The position numbers were made by a program, and so were the translations under genes. Of a DNA stretch of 45,777 nucleotides, positions 36,773 to 45,736 are shown piece by piece. Every line of letters begins with the position of its first letter. The first letter of the stretch is position 1. The notes below the pieces were generated by a model. It saw nothing but the letters and a program-made list of their open reading frames with translations. It did not search any database and was not told the origin of the DNA. Where the stretch lies: positions 1 through 45,777 of the forward strand of contig JANSXP010000056.1 of the NCBI GenBank assembly GCA_024742875.1, in the 5' to 3' direction. The DNA comes from Planctomycetaceae bacterium (GTDB taxonomy: Bacteria > Planctomycetota > Planctomycetia > Planctomycetales > Planctomycetaceae).

Positions 36773-37816
36773 CTAAGGGCCCGTGAGTTCGTTGATCATC
36801 CCGATGTACCGCATAAAGAAGCTGATCACGATGTAGCCGATAAAACACGCCACCAGAAACCAGACCACACGGGCGATAATCGCCGTGATCCACGTCAGCG
36901 CCCGGTGGGCGTCTTCGTCAAATCGCTGGCTCATCCGATCCAGTGACTCGGGAATCGTGCCCGATGTCTCCGCCGTATCCACAATCTGCAGAAATTCTGC
37001 CGGAAACAACCGGGAACGCGTCAGGGCGTCCGTGAACGACTCGCCCTCGTGAATGTCATTCCAGATGTGTGGTGTGGCCGCGATAAACGCGCCGTTGGCC
37101 GTGGCCCGCAGGCTGGATTCCAGTGATGGCCGAATCCCCATGCCGGCCTTCTGCGTTAGCGCAAAGCACCACGAAAACCGGGCAATTCCGAACGACCTCA
37201 TCACATACCCCAGGCCGGGAACTGTCATCAGAAACGGATGCAGTGCCTCTTTGCCGGATGTCGATCGCGTGAGCACAATGAAGCCAATCACCGATATCCC
37301 AATGGTGCCAAACGTCATCAAAAACCACTTAATGGCGCCCGATGTGCCCACCAGACCCAGTCCCAGAATATCCTGCGGTTGACCGCCCGCCGTCGACTGG
37401 ACGATGCCCAGAATGTAAATCAGCAGGCCAATGATCAGAATCGCGGCGAACAGCTGAAACAAAGGCCAGGCAATCTGAGAACGAAACTGCCGCATGCGAT
37501 TAACGTTGGCTTCGTAGTAATCGGCCAGAGAGAAAAACACCTCCGGCAGCGAGCCCGTTTCTTCGCCCACGTTCACCAGATCCAAAAACAGCGGGGGAAA
37601 GCGACCTTCCTGCATGGCAAACGCACTCGCCATTGTGTCGCCTTTGCGGACGTGCTTTGACACATTTTCCACCGCCGTCGTCAACCGGCCATCGGCCGCA
37701 TTGCGGGAAGACGACTTCAGCGCCTTGCGCACTTCCACGCCCGCTTCCAGCATGCGGCCCATCGACCGGCAGAACGGGTGCAGCGTTTTGCCGCCCAGTT
37801 GTGGATTCCTCAACAT
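36773..37816 (-). CDS. Type II secretion/type IV pilus inner-membrane protein, GspF/PilC-like
   Basis: 347 residues, somewhat shorter than the usual 400. Two T2SSF domains: about 14-133 (FCRSMGRMLEAGVEVRKALK, FLDLVNVGEETGSLPEVFF) and about 212-335 (FSWCFALTQKAGMGIRPSLE, FLQIVDTAETSGTIPESLDR), each followed by membrane segments (about 115-138, 165-185 and 312-338). In this family the protein forms the inner-membrane platform that couples the assembly ATPase to pseudopilin extension. No other secretion or pilus gene is adjacent, but the DUF1559 pseudopilin elsewhere in the window may be a client. The region 36541-36772 holds no gene. Confidence 0.9.
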   Translation of the reverse strand: MLRNPQLGGKTLHPFCRSMGRMLEAGVEVRKALKSSSRNAADGRLTTAVENVSKHVRKGDTMASAFAMQEGRFPPLFLDLVNVGEETGSLPEVFFSLADYYEANVNRMRQFRSQIAWPLFQLFAAILIIGLLIYILGIVQSTAGGQPQDILGLGLVGTSGAIKWFLMTFGTIGISVIGFIVLTRSTSGKEALHPFLMTVPGLGYVMRSFGIARFSWCFALTQKAGMGIRPSLESSLRATANGAFIAATPHIWNDIHEGESFTDALTRSRLFPAEFLQIVDTAETSGTIPESLDRMSQRFDEDAHRALTWITAIIARVVWFLVACFIGYIVISFFMRYIGMINELTGP

Positions 37817-38440
37817 GTTGCTTCAGTCGGTGAGACCCGCCGTGCGGGCAGTGATCGTTCTGTCATCTCAAAGTTGTTGTCAGATTCGGTCCGTCCCCAT
37901 GGTCACAGCGACCATCTTTTCGTCACAGTTGCTGTTACCAAAGCGGCACGCCCGTCAGACCTGACAAACACAGCGAATTGTCTCCTCATTGTCGGATCGA
38001 CGGCTCAGTGAACGCAATTCCGTCAGACTGGGGGATCTACAAAACCTGCAGCCAACACCGCAAAATGCGGAGTTTTCCGACAAATCACGTGGTTTCCGCC
38101 GGAATCGGGCGCCATATTCAGGGGCCGAAGATCAGCTTTTCCTGTGAATTAGGCCGCGCATCTTGACAGAACGAGTCCGCATGCGTGTAATTCTGCGTTA
38201 GACCCTGCTGAAGCCACGGTTTCCAGGGTTTAAAGTGGAGCTGAATTTGTGCAGCCCGCCACGCTGGGGAGCGAGGCATCTGCACGGAACGGAATTCAGA
38301 ACCATTTTTCAAGTGTCGATAAGTGCAAAGGGAAGCATTGTCGACTCGCCGAGATGGACATTGGCAACCTTCTCATGATGGGTAGGTTCAGAAGCCCGCA
38401 TCGAAGCAGCTTCTGAGCAAAAAATAATCGAGGCTTGACC
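37817..38440. other. 624-base divergent intergenic region
   Basis: Between the GspF-like gene (minus) and the ketosynthase-like gene (plus). More AT-rich than its flanks. No gene, tRNA or clear terminator; a weak inverted pair ACCCTG/CAGGGT near 38200-38230 is the only structure seen. Confidence 0.5.
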
Positions 38441-39730
38441 ATGGCTGGGTGCGATGGGAGTCGAGTCGTTGTCACCGGTGTTGGGGTCGTGTCCCCCATC
38501 GGCATTGGCAAAGATGACTTCTGGGCTAGCTTGACGAACAACACTTCCGGCATTGGCTATCTGGAGTCAATGGACGCGGAGGATCTGCCGTCACCGTTTG
38601 GCGCTGAAGTCCGCAACTTCAATCCGGCCGCCTACGTGCGTGACCGCAAATTCCTCAAAGTCATGTCCCGCGACATGCAGCTCGGCGTTGCCTCCGCCAA
38701 CCTCGCCATGCAGGACACCAACCTGTCCGTCGGCGATATCGATCCCTACCGTCTGGGTGTCGTCTACGGCGCCGGTCGCATGACCACCCATCCGTCCGAA
38801 CTGGCCGCCGCTGTAGAAGCGAGCCGTGATGAAAATTCCGAGTTCTCCATGACCCGCTGGGGCGAAGGCGGCATGGGGCGTGTGGCACCGCTATGGCTGC
38901 TCAAGCAGCTGCCCAATATGCCGGCCTGCCACATCTCCATCGATCACAACGCCTGCGGTCCCAACAACACCATCACCTGCCGGGATGCCTCGGCGCTGCT
39001 GGCTCTGGCGGAAGCCGTTCGCGTCATCGAAGCGGGGCGGGCCGATGCCATGATTGTCGGTGCCTGCAGTTCCAACATCCACCCGGTCGACATCGCCAAG
39101 TTCCACCGCTTTGAAGGGCTGTCCAAACGAGACGACGATCCTTCCCGCGCCTGCCGACCGTTCGACTTTGAACGTGACGGAGCCGTTGTGGGCGAAGGCG
39201 CGGCGACCTTCGTTGTGGAAAGCTACGAACACGCCAAACGTCGTGGAGCGGAAATCTACGCAGAAGTCCTTGGTATCGGCGCTGGTAGTGACGGCAAAGG
39301 TTACGCCAACGAGTCCGGCGGTCTGGGCCTGGTCCGAGCCATCGAATCCAGCGTCAAACGAGCCGGCATTCGTCCGGAAGAACTGGGCCACATCAACGCT
39401 CAGGGCAAGAGCACGCAAACCGACGACATCGTCGAAAGCCGTGCCTACCATCGCGCTCTGGGCGACTGTGTCCTCAAAGTGCCGGTCACCGCCATGAAGA
39501 GTTTCGTGGGCCACTTCGACGCCGGCGCTGGAGCCGTGGAACTGGCGGGAACCCTGCTGTCACTTCGCAACGGCGAGGTGCCGGCCACTCTCAACTACGA
39601 AATCCCGGACCCCCGCTGTCGACTCAATGTGGTTGAAGGTGGTCCGCGATCTGTCCGCAGTCGCACGGCTCTTACCGTCAATCGCACGGCCATTGGCCAA
39701 AGCGCGGCGGCCATCCTTCGCGCCATCTAA
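38441..39730 (+). CDS. Beta-ketoacyl-ACP synthase-like protein with altered active site
   Basis: 429 residues from the ATG at 38441 (a TTG six bases earlier is in frame). The thiolase fold of KAS II is present throughout: VVVTGVGVVSPIGIGKDDFW (9-28), DRDGAVVGEGAATFVVE, VPVTAMKSFVGHFDAGAGAVE. Catalytic Cys172 is in HNACGPNNT, Lys353 in AMKS and the second His358 in VGHFDAG. At the first His (normally VNAHGTST) it reads INAQGKST, so Gln321 replaces the catalytic His needed for malonyl decarboxylation. It may be a non-elongating or chain-starting relative, or have another role. No fatty-acid genes are adjacent. Confidence 0.88.
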   Translation: MAGCDGSRVVVTGVGVVSPIGIGKDDFWASLTNNTSGIGYLESMDAEDLPSPFGAEVRNFNPAAYVRDRKFLKVMSRDMQLGVASANLAMQDTNLSVGDIDPYRLGVVYGAGRMTTHPSELAAAVEASRDENSEFSMTRWGEGGMGRVAPLWLLKQLPNMPACHISIDHNACGPNNTITCRDASALLALAEAVRVIEAGRADAMIVGACSSNIHPVDIAKFHRFEGLSKRDDDPSRACRPFDFERDGAVVGEGAATFVVESYEHAKRRGAEIYAEVLGIGAGSDGKGYANESGGLGLVRAIESSVKRAGIRPEELGHINAQGKSTQTDDIVESRAYHRALGDCVLKVPVTAMKSFVGHFDAGAGAVELAGTLLSLRNGEVPATLNYEIPDPRCRLNVVEGGPRSVRSRTALTVNRTAIGQSAAAILRAI

Positions 39731-39738
39731 TCGGCTCA

Positions 39739-39755
39739 GACCAGGATCCCTGGTC
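39739..39755 (+). terminator. Hairpin after the ketosynthase-like gene (possible terminator)
   Basis: GACCAGG (39739-39745) and CCTGGTC (39749-39755) pair perfectly with a three-base loop, eight bases past the stop codon. No T run follows. It sits between convergent genes. Confidence 0.4.
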
Positions 39756-39911
39756 GAGGCAGTCGTTGCTCAACGTTCGCCGTCGAAGCATTCGTTGCTA
39801 TGCACTCGCCCATCGTGCGTGCCGCCAGGTGTGCCCGACGCGGTCGACACGATGACCTGCCTGGCAACCAGCGTTCGCACGCGCAACGCGGCATCACCCT
39901 CTCCAGGACGG

Positions 39912-40943
39912 CTACGGCTGAGAATCCCTGTCCGCCTGATCATCTGACTGTGCTGCGGTCGGTCCCTCCACTCGCCGATCCCCATGATCGCTGGACGTCA
40001 CCTCCACTCGTGGCGTACCAAAATGCCGGGCCACCTGTTCCGGAAAGTCAACGATCAGCCCGTGGACGCCGCACTTCACGCAGTGCTCAAGATCACGCAG
40101 ATCATTGGTGCCATAAACCCACAGCGGAAGGTCGCGGGCCGCGCATTCTGCAGCAAGCCGGGGTGTCACCAGCACAGCGGGCACCACCAGATAATCGTAG
40201 GCTTCGTCCTCACACCGCTGCAGCACCGTGGCGTGAGAATAGAGCATGTGCCGATGGTTGTGCCACAGCGTTGTGTAGCCACGCCGCAACCCCGTGTCGC
40301 CATACCTGCGAAGAATGTCATGGTCGCCGAACAGGATGACCCGGTCGGCTGCAATCTCGTGCCGCTTCAGCGCACTGACCACGCGATCCACAATCCCCGA
40401 CGACTTGATATCCAGAATCCAGCGTTGCTTCTCATCGTCAAATTCGCCCAGCACCTGGTCGAGTGTGAGGATTTTCTCCGGCCGCCCTTCAAACAAGGGC
40501 ACGTTGACGGTCAGAGCCTGCACACGGTCCGCGGTCATCTCCTCCAGTTTCGAATCACCCACGTCAATCGCCGGGTCGCTAACCCTCTCGTCGTGGAATA
40601 CGAACAACTCTCCACCACGGGCCCTGCGCACATCAATTTCGATTCAGTCGGCAAACTCAATCGCTGCAGAAATCGCGCCGCGGGTATTACCAATCAACAG
40701 CCCTGTGTGTGCATAATCCAGCGATCTGATTCCCGACCCGCGATGCCCGATGACCACAGGCGGGTCGAATTCAGTCCGCGCAGTGAAGCCCGGATTTCTC
40801 TGCAGGCCGGCCAGCATGCCAAAGTGCTCATGTGTCAGATGGACGAAGCGATGGCTCACAAACACGACCAACAACAGCAGCACGCCACAGATCACTGCCG
40901 CAATGCGCCGCGTCTTCTTCCAGTTGATCCGTTGCCACTTCAT
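39912..40943 (-). pseudogene. Glycerophosphodiester phosphodiesterase family gene broken by in-frame TGA
   Basis: One frame runs from the ATG at 40943 to 39912 except for a TGA at 40644-40646 (codon 100). Before it: a membrane anchor (about 12-32) and PPVVIGHRGSGIRS, the HRG box of GDPD enzymes, and ISAAIEFAD. After it in the same frame: IEIDVRRARGGELFVFHDER, the conserved metal-binding Glu/Asp and HD motif, then the rest of the barrel to the end. In intact relatives a Gly or Trp codon (GGA or TGG) stands where the TGA is, so one base change explains it. Also odd: the usual PENT is IGNT. GDPDs hydrolyse glycerophosphodiesters. It could be a pseudogene, a sequencing error or rare readthrough. 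Confidence 0.8.
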
Positions 40944-41069
40944 GCTCTGCTTTCACAGCTGTTTGACAACAAAGGATCGACGCGCAGCGTGGGCACCGCG
41001 GACACCGCGATTGATGTCTGGCGATTCTCCCGCGCTTCCCCGTCATCGCGGTAGCAGGCTGCGGCCAAC

Positions 41070-42962
41070 CTACGGGACAGTCGTCGACGTATTGAGCAGA
41101 TCGTTGAGCGCTTTGTTGAGCACCCGAACGGTGTACTTGCCGTTGGCCACAAAACCATCGCGGTAGGCTTTGTTGCGCTTCATCGCGTCCAGCGCCGGGC
41201 GGGCCTGTTCTTCCATTTCGTCCAGCACAATGGCTGCATGCACGCGTGCCCACTGAGAACCGTTGTCCAGCACTTCAGACAGCGTCGCAAGGGCCGTGGG
41301 CACATCGCCGATGCCCGCATACGCCCTGGCGGCCGCTACGCGGACACTCTCTGACTCATCATCGAGCAGCGTTTCCAGCCGGTCGCTGGTGGAAGTCAGC
41401 CCCGGCAGGGCAGTGTCACGATTGCCAAGGCCAGTGGCCGCCCAGTAACGAACCGTGGCATTCTCGTGAGTCAGCCAGGCCGCCAGCTGTGGGATGCTGT
41501 CAGCATCCGTCTGTCCAGCCGCCACGGCCGCATCACGAATGGTGGCGACGAGCGTGTCAGCGTTGCCCGCCTCGCTCAGAATCGCCCACTCGCTGCCGGC
41601 ATCGCTGCGAAGCCGATGCAGTTCCGCCTCAGGAATCAGACCCAGATCACGCGTTCGCAGCACCCAGTCCAGATGCTGCTGACGCAGTTCGGCCACTTTG
41701 TCAGCATACTTCGGGTCGTCGGCCAGGTTGTGCATTTCGTGCGGATCGGCCGCCACATCGTAGAGTTCTTCCAGCGGTTTGCGGGCCCCCAAAAACTGAG
41801 CGACACCTTCCGCAGGAGCGTTCCCTTCCGCGGCGCGAATTTCCTTCATCGTGGCCCCCTTTTCCGGCGTGTTCATGTACTGATACCACGTCTTGTAGGG
41901 CTCGTAGTTGCGTACATACCGAAACTGACCGTCACGGACCATGCGAATAATGTCGTACCGCTCGTCCATGCGGTCCCGGGCACCAAAAATGTAATCCCGC
42001 GGCTCGGCAGCATGCGGCCCAAAGATGGCCCGCCCCGACATATGCTCGGGAGTGGCTACGCCCGCCAGACTCAGCATCGACGGTCCCATGTCAATCATAC
42101 TGACCAGTCGCTCGCTGCGGGTTCCGGGACGAAACGCGTCCCCCGCCAGATGCTGCCATTTGGCCGGGAAATGAATGATCAGCGGCACGTGCGTTCCGCT
42201 TTCGTACAGCCAGCGTTTCGCCCGGGGCAAACCAACACCATGATCCGACCAGTAGCAAACGATCGTGTTGTCCGCCTCACCCGCCTGATCCAGCTCCTGC
42301 AGATGCTCACCCACCCACGCATCCATTGCCGTGATCACGTCGTAATAGCGTCCCCAGTCTTCGCGGGTCACAGCCGTATTGGGGTAGTAGGGCGGCAGGC
42401 TGGCCGCCACCACGTTTCGATCATGCTTTTTAGTGTTCTTCGTGACGTCCTCGTATTTGGACTTGCTGGCGATGCCCGACTCATGACAGCCGCCGTAGTT
42501 GAACACGGCAAAAAAGGGCGTGTCGTCCGGCGCGTTCTTCCAGTGAGCTTTGCGACCGGAAACATCCCACGAACCTTTGGGCGTTTTGAACTGGTAGTCT
42601 TCCTTGCTGTTGTTCGTGCAATAGTAACCCGCGTCCCGCAGCCAGTGAGTGAACGGCTTGACATGTTCAGGCAGCAGAGCGCTGCATCGCATATGCTGCG
42701 TACCAATGGACGTCTGATACATCCCCGTAATAATGGCCGACCGACACGGCGCACACACGCCGGCCGTCGTGTAGGCCCGCTCAAACAGAACCGACCGCTG
42801 GGCAAATTCGTCCAGCACGGGTGTCGTGGCATTCGCGTAGCCGTAACAGCCCAAATGCGGACTGATGTCTTCACAACTGAGCCACAGGATATTCGGACGG
42901 TCGGCAGCGATGGCTCTGGAAGTCAGCAACACACACACCAGCAGGCGAGAGAGAACGTTCAT
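41070..42962 (-). CDS. Sulfatase (formylglycine type) with C-terminal HEAT-like repeats
   Basis: 630 residues from the ATG at 42962, which begins a signal peptide (NVLSRLLVCVLLTSRAIA). Sulfatase domain about 20-440: PNILWLSCEDISPHLGCYG (metal site), CAPCR (70-74; Cys70 is converted to formylglycine), ITGMYQTSIGTQHMR, and WSDHGVGLPRAKRWLYESG. The C-terminal 150 residues have HEAT-like helices (IPQLAAWLTHENATVRYWAA, VRVAAARAYAGIGDVPTAL). Such enzymes desulfate algal or animal polysaccharides outside the cell; the exact substrate is unknown. It is upstream of the broken GDPD gene on the same strand and diverges from the esterase-BNR gene. Confidence 0.94.
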   Translation of the reverse strand: MNVLSRLLVCVLLTSRAIAADRPNILWLSCEDISPHLGCYGYANATTPVLDEFAQRSVLFERAYTTAGVCAPCRSAIITGMYQTSIGTQHMRCSALLPEHVKPFTHWLRDAGYYCTNNSKEDYQFKTPKGSWDVSGRKAHWKNAPDDTPFFAVFNYGGCHESGIASKSKYEDVTKNTKKHDRNVVAASLPPYYPNTAVTREDWGRYYDVITAMDAWVGEHLQELDQAGEADNTIVCYWSDHGVGLPRAKRWLYESGTHVPLIIHFPAKWQHLAGDAFRPGTRSERLVSMIDMGPSMLSLAGVATPEHMSGRAIFGPHAAEPRDYIFGARDRMDERYDIIRMVRDGQFRYVRNYEPYKTWYQYMNTPEKGATMKEIRAAEGNAPAEGVAQFLGARKPLEELYDVAADPHEMHNLADDPKYADKVAELRQQHLDWVLRTRDLGLIPEAELHRLRSDAGSEWAILSEAGNADTLVATIRDAAVAAGQTDADSIPQLAAWLTHENATVRYWAATGLGNRDTALPGLTSTSDRLETLLDDESESVRVAAARAYAGIGDVPTALATLSEVLDNGSQWARVHAAIVLDEMEEQARPALDAMKRNKAYRDGFVANGKYTVRVLNKALNDLLNTSTTVP

Positions 42963-43190
42963 GAACAGCTTTCTGTGAAGGCGGGAACCATCAGGATACG
43001 GCAGCGCCCGTCCGGGCAAAAGTGTGCGCGCAGATTCGCCCATCACAGAACCGCATCGATCGGTAACAAATCCCCTCGAGCCGCCCTTCCCACCGGCCGG
43101 TGACTTTGTTCAAACCGTTGACTCGCGTAGCCTACCGGCTGGCGGGATAACGTTTGCCGTCCGCAAAACTGCTCGAGGGAGTCTGAAATC

Positions 43191-45008
43191 GTGCTCGCGA
43201 CCATCATGTTGCTGTCCCTTACCGCCTATGCGGACGAAACAGCTGCCGCACAACCCGCATGGGAGCTCACAGAAGGTGTCACCTACGACCAGGTGGGAGA
43301 TCGAAAACTGCTGTGCGACATCTACACTCCCACCGCCAAAGGCCCCCATCCGGGGATGCTCGTTGTCCACGGCGGCGCCTGGCGATCAGGCAATCGCCGG
43401 CAGCTGCGGGGCTACTGCACGGCCCTGGCGGAGCGAGGGTTTGTCTGCTACGCCATCGACTACCGTCTGGCCCCCAAACATAAGTTCCCCGCCCAGATTG
43501 ACGACTGCCGGTCGGCCCTGAAATGGATTCGCAAAACGGCAGACACCCACAAACTCGATCCCGCCCGCATTGGCGCCATCGGATACTCGGCCGGCGGGCA
43601 CCTCGTGTCACTGCTGGCCACCACCGGCGAGCCGCCGTCAGCAGACAACGGCAACATCGACACGCGTCTTTCCGCCGTCGTGGCCGGTGGAGCGCCCACC
43701 GACTTTCGCTGGTTTCCTGACAACGGACGCTGGGCCGAATACTGGATGGGCGGTGATCTTTCCAAAGTACCCCAAAAATTTCAGCAGGCATCCGCTGTGC
43801 CATTCGTCGACAAAGACGACTGCCCCATCTTCTTCTTCAACGGCACCAAAGACCAGCTCGTGCCCATGCTGTGGACACGCCCCCTGCACGATGCCCTCAA
43901 ACAGAACGGCATCGACACGCAGATGCACCTGGTCAAAGATGCCGGACACATGCAGGCAGCCGCCGATAAAGAAGCGCTCACCAAAGGCTACGAATTTCTG
44001 GCCGCCCGACTCAAACCAACAACCGCGAACCCGGACACGCCCCCCAACTCACCGGAGGCCAGTTTAAAAATCAACGACACCGAACCGGAAGCCTCCTACC
44101 GAGCCATCGGAGTAGGCAAAGATGGCACGGTCCTCGTCGGCGGCTCCGGCAGTCGCGTCTTTCGCTCCACCGACAACGGCGACACCTGGCAAAAGCTCAA
44201 AGTCACAAATAAAGAGCTGGACTTTCGCGATGTGGAACAGGCTCCCGACGGCTCCTGGCTGCTCATGAGTGCCGGCAACGGTCCCGCGTCCCAGCTGTTT
44301 CGCAGCACCGACAACGGCGATACCTGGCAAAATGTCTACGCCAACACGCTGCCCAAAGCCTTCTTCAACGGCGTCGATTTCTGGGCCGACGGTCGCGGGC
44401 TGCTCATCGGCGATCCGCTCGACGGCCGTCTGTTCCTGCTCTCCACAAAAGATCACGGCGCCACCTGGACACGCATCGAAGGCCCCGCCATGCGTGACGG
44501 CGAATACGGCTTTGCCGCCAGCGGCACCGGCATTGTCACCGCAGCAAACGGCACCGCATGGGTGGCCACCGGCGCCGCCGCCAGTCGCGTCCTCACCACC
44601 ACCGACCATGGCGTCACCTGGCAGGCCGCAGACACCGGCCTGCGTCACGGCAGCGAAGGCGCCGGCATCTTCTCCCTGGCTGCCTCCGGCCAAACAGCCA
44701 TCGTCGTTGGCGGCAACTATCTGGATCCCGCCCAGTCCGCAAACAACTGCGCCCTCTCCCGCGACGGCGGCACGTCCTGGCAACTCATCGACTGCACAAT
44801 GCCCCACAAAGCGTGCGTACGGTTCCTCAACGAACAGTCTGTTCTCGCCATCGGCCGCACGGGCATCATGCACTCTCCCAACGCCGGACAAACCTGGACC
44901 ACACTGTCCAAAGAATCCTTCTACACGTTCGACGTCACCCCCGATGGCCAAACCGCATTCCTCGCCGGAGCCGACGGCCGGGTGGCGACCCTCACACTGA
45001 GCCAATAA
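43191..45008 (+). CDS. Exported esterase fused to BNR/Asp-box beta-propeller
   Basis: 605 residues from a GTG at 43191 with GAGGGAG ten bases upstream; an ATG five codons later is an alternative. Short signal peptide (MLLSLTAYA). The alpha/beta hydrolase part (about 25-275) is of the BD-FAE/acetylesterase kind: oxyanion HGGAWRSG (60-67), nucleophile GYSAGGH (Ser133), Asp221 in NGTKDQLVP and His253 in DAGHMQA. After a Pro/Thr linker, about 300-605 carries six Asp-box motifs (STDNGDTW twice, TKDHGATW, TTDHGVTW, SRDGGTSW, SPNAGQTW) typical of a sialidase-type or YCF48-like propeller. It may remove ester groups from polysaccharides while the propeller binds the polymer; substrate unproven. Confidence 0.88.
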   Translation: MLATIMLLSLTAYADETAAAQPAWELTEGVTYDQVGDRKLLCDIYTPTAKGPHPGMLVVHGGAWRSGNRRQLRGYCTALAERGFVCYAIDYRLAPKHKFPAQIDDCRSALKWIRKTADTHKLDPARIGAIGYSAGGHLVSLLATTGEPPSADNGNIDTRLSAVVAGGAPTDFRWFPDNGRWAEYWMGGDLSKVPQKFQQASAVPFVDKDDCPIFFFNGTKDQLVPMLWTRPLHDALKQNGIDTQMHLVKDAGHMQAAADKEALTKGYEFLAARLKPTTANPDTPPNSPEASLKINDTEPEASYRAIGVGKDGTVLVGGSGSRVFRSTDNGDTWQKLKVTNKELDFRDVEQAPDGSWLLMSAGNGPASQLFRSTDNGDTWQNVYANTLPKAFFNGVDFWADGRGLLIGDPLDGRLFLLSTKDHGATWTRIEGPAMRDGEYGFAASGTGIVTAANGTAWVATGAAASRVLTTTDHGVTWQAADTGLRHGSEGAGIFSLAASGQTAIVVGGNYLDPAQSANNCALSRDGGTSWQLIDCTMPHKACVRFLNEQSVLAIGRTGIMHSPNAGQTWTTLSKESFYTFDVTPDGQTAFLAGADGRVATLTLSQ

Positions 45009-45055
45009 AGCACACAACCTGTCCTGCAAGCGGGCCGCTTCAACAAGGACCTCTG

Positions 45056-45736
45056 ATGAATCCCATTGATATTCTGGGCGGACTGCTCAAAAAACGCGGC
45101 CGCTCCGGTGGCGGTGGCCTGGGCGGAGCTCTGCTCGAAGGCATCCTCAAAGGCGGCCGCAGAAAATCCTCCCCCCGCGCCCAGGTGGACATGCAGCGCC
45201 CCGCCGGCAGCCCCACCATCATCAAAGACCCCCACCACCAGGAATTCGACAGCCTCGAAGATCTCCTGCACTACTCCAAAAACAAACACCGCACCCGCCG
45301 CGGCCAACTAGCCGAGCGCGAAGAACCCACGCCCGAAATTCCCGGGCTCTCGCAGCGTCAATCCCGCCTGCAGGCAGACTACGAAGCCAACCCCCAGCCC
45401 TTCAACGACCGCGCCAAAATCCTCGTCGTCGCCATGATCAACGCGGCCAAAGCCGACGGCCACATCAGCGACGACGAACAACAGCAGGTCCTCAAACAAC
45501 TCGGCGATCTCTCTCAGGACGAAATCGACTTTCTCCGCACAGAGTTCGCCCGCCCCGTCAACGTCCGCGACTTCGCATGGTCCGTTCCCCTCGGCATGGA
45601 AGAACAAGTCTACGGCGTCTCCCTTCTCGCCATCGACGCCGACAACCTCGCCGAAATGGACTACCTCAAAGAACTCGCCCACGGCCTCCGACTCACCCCC
45701 GCCCGCACCCAACAAATCCACGCCGAGTTCTCCTAG
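45056..45736 (+). CDS. DUF533/TerB-like protein
   Basis: 226 residues; AAGGA lies seven bases before the ATG at 45056, 47 bases after the preceding stop. The Gly-rich N-terminus (ILGGLLKKRGRSGGGGLGGA) and the TerB-like helical C-terminus (about 100-226; ILVVAMINAAKADGHISDDE, YGVSLLAIDADNLAEMDYLK, ELAHGLRLTPARTQQI) match the DUF533 (YebE) family. The acidic DGHISDDE loop may bind a metal, as in TerB. The middle is charged and probably disordered. Function of the family is unknown; tellurite resistance should not be assumed. The last base of its TAG stop is the first base of a repeat hairpin. Confidence 0.85.
   Translation: MNPIDILGGLLKKRGRSGGGGLGGALLEGILKGGRRKSSPRAQVDMQRPAGSPTIIKDPHHQEFDSLEDLLHYSKNKHRTRRGQLAEREEPTPEIPGLSQRQSRLQADYEANPQPFNDRAKILVVAMINAAKADGHISDDEQQQVLKQLGDLSQDEIDFLRTEFARPVNVRDFAWSVPLGMEEQVYGVSLLAIDADNLAEMDYLKELAHGLRLTPARTQQIHAEFS

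Noticed and set aside
40644..40646. Selenocysteine codon or recoded TGA in the GDPD gene
   Set aside because: The position does not correspond to a catalytic Cys, and TGA is used as a normal stop for other genes here, for example at 5468 and 16212. A point mutation is simpler.
41466..43103. 545-codon plus-strand open frame
   Set aside because: Antisense to the sulfatase, which has the CAPCR active site and signal peptide.
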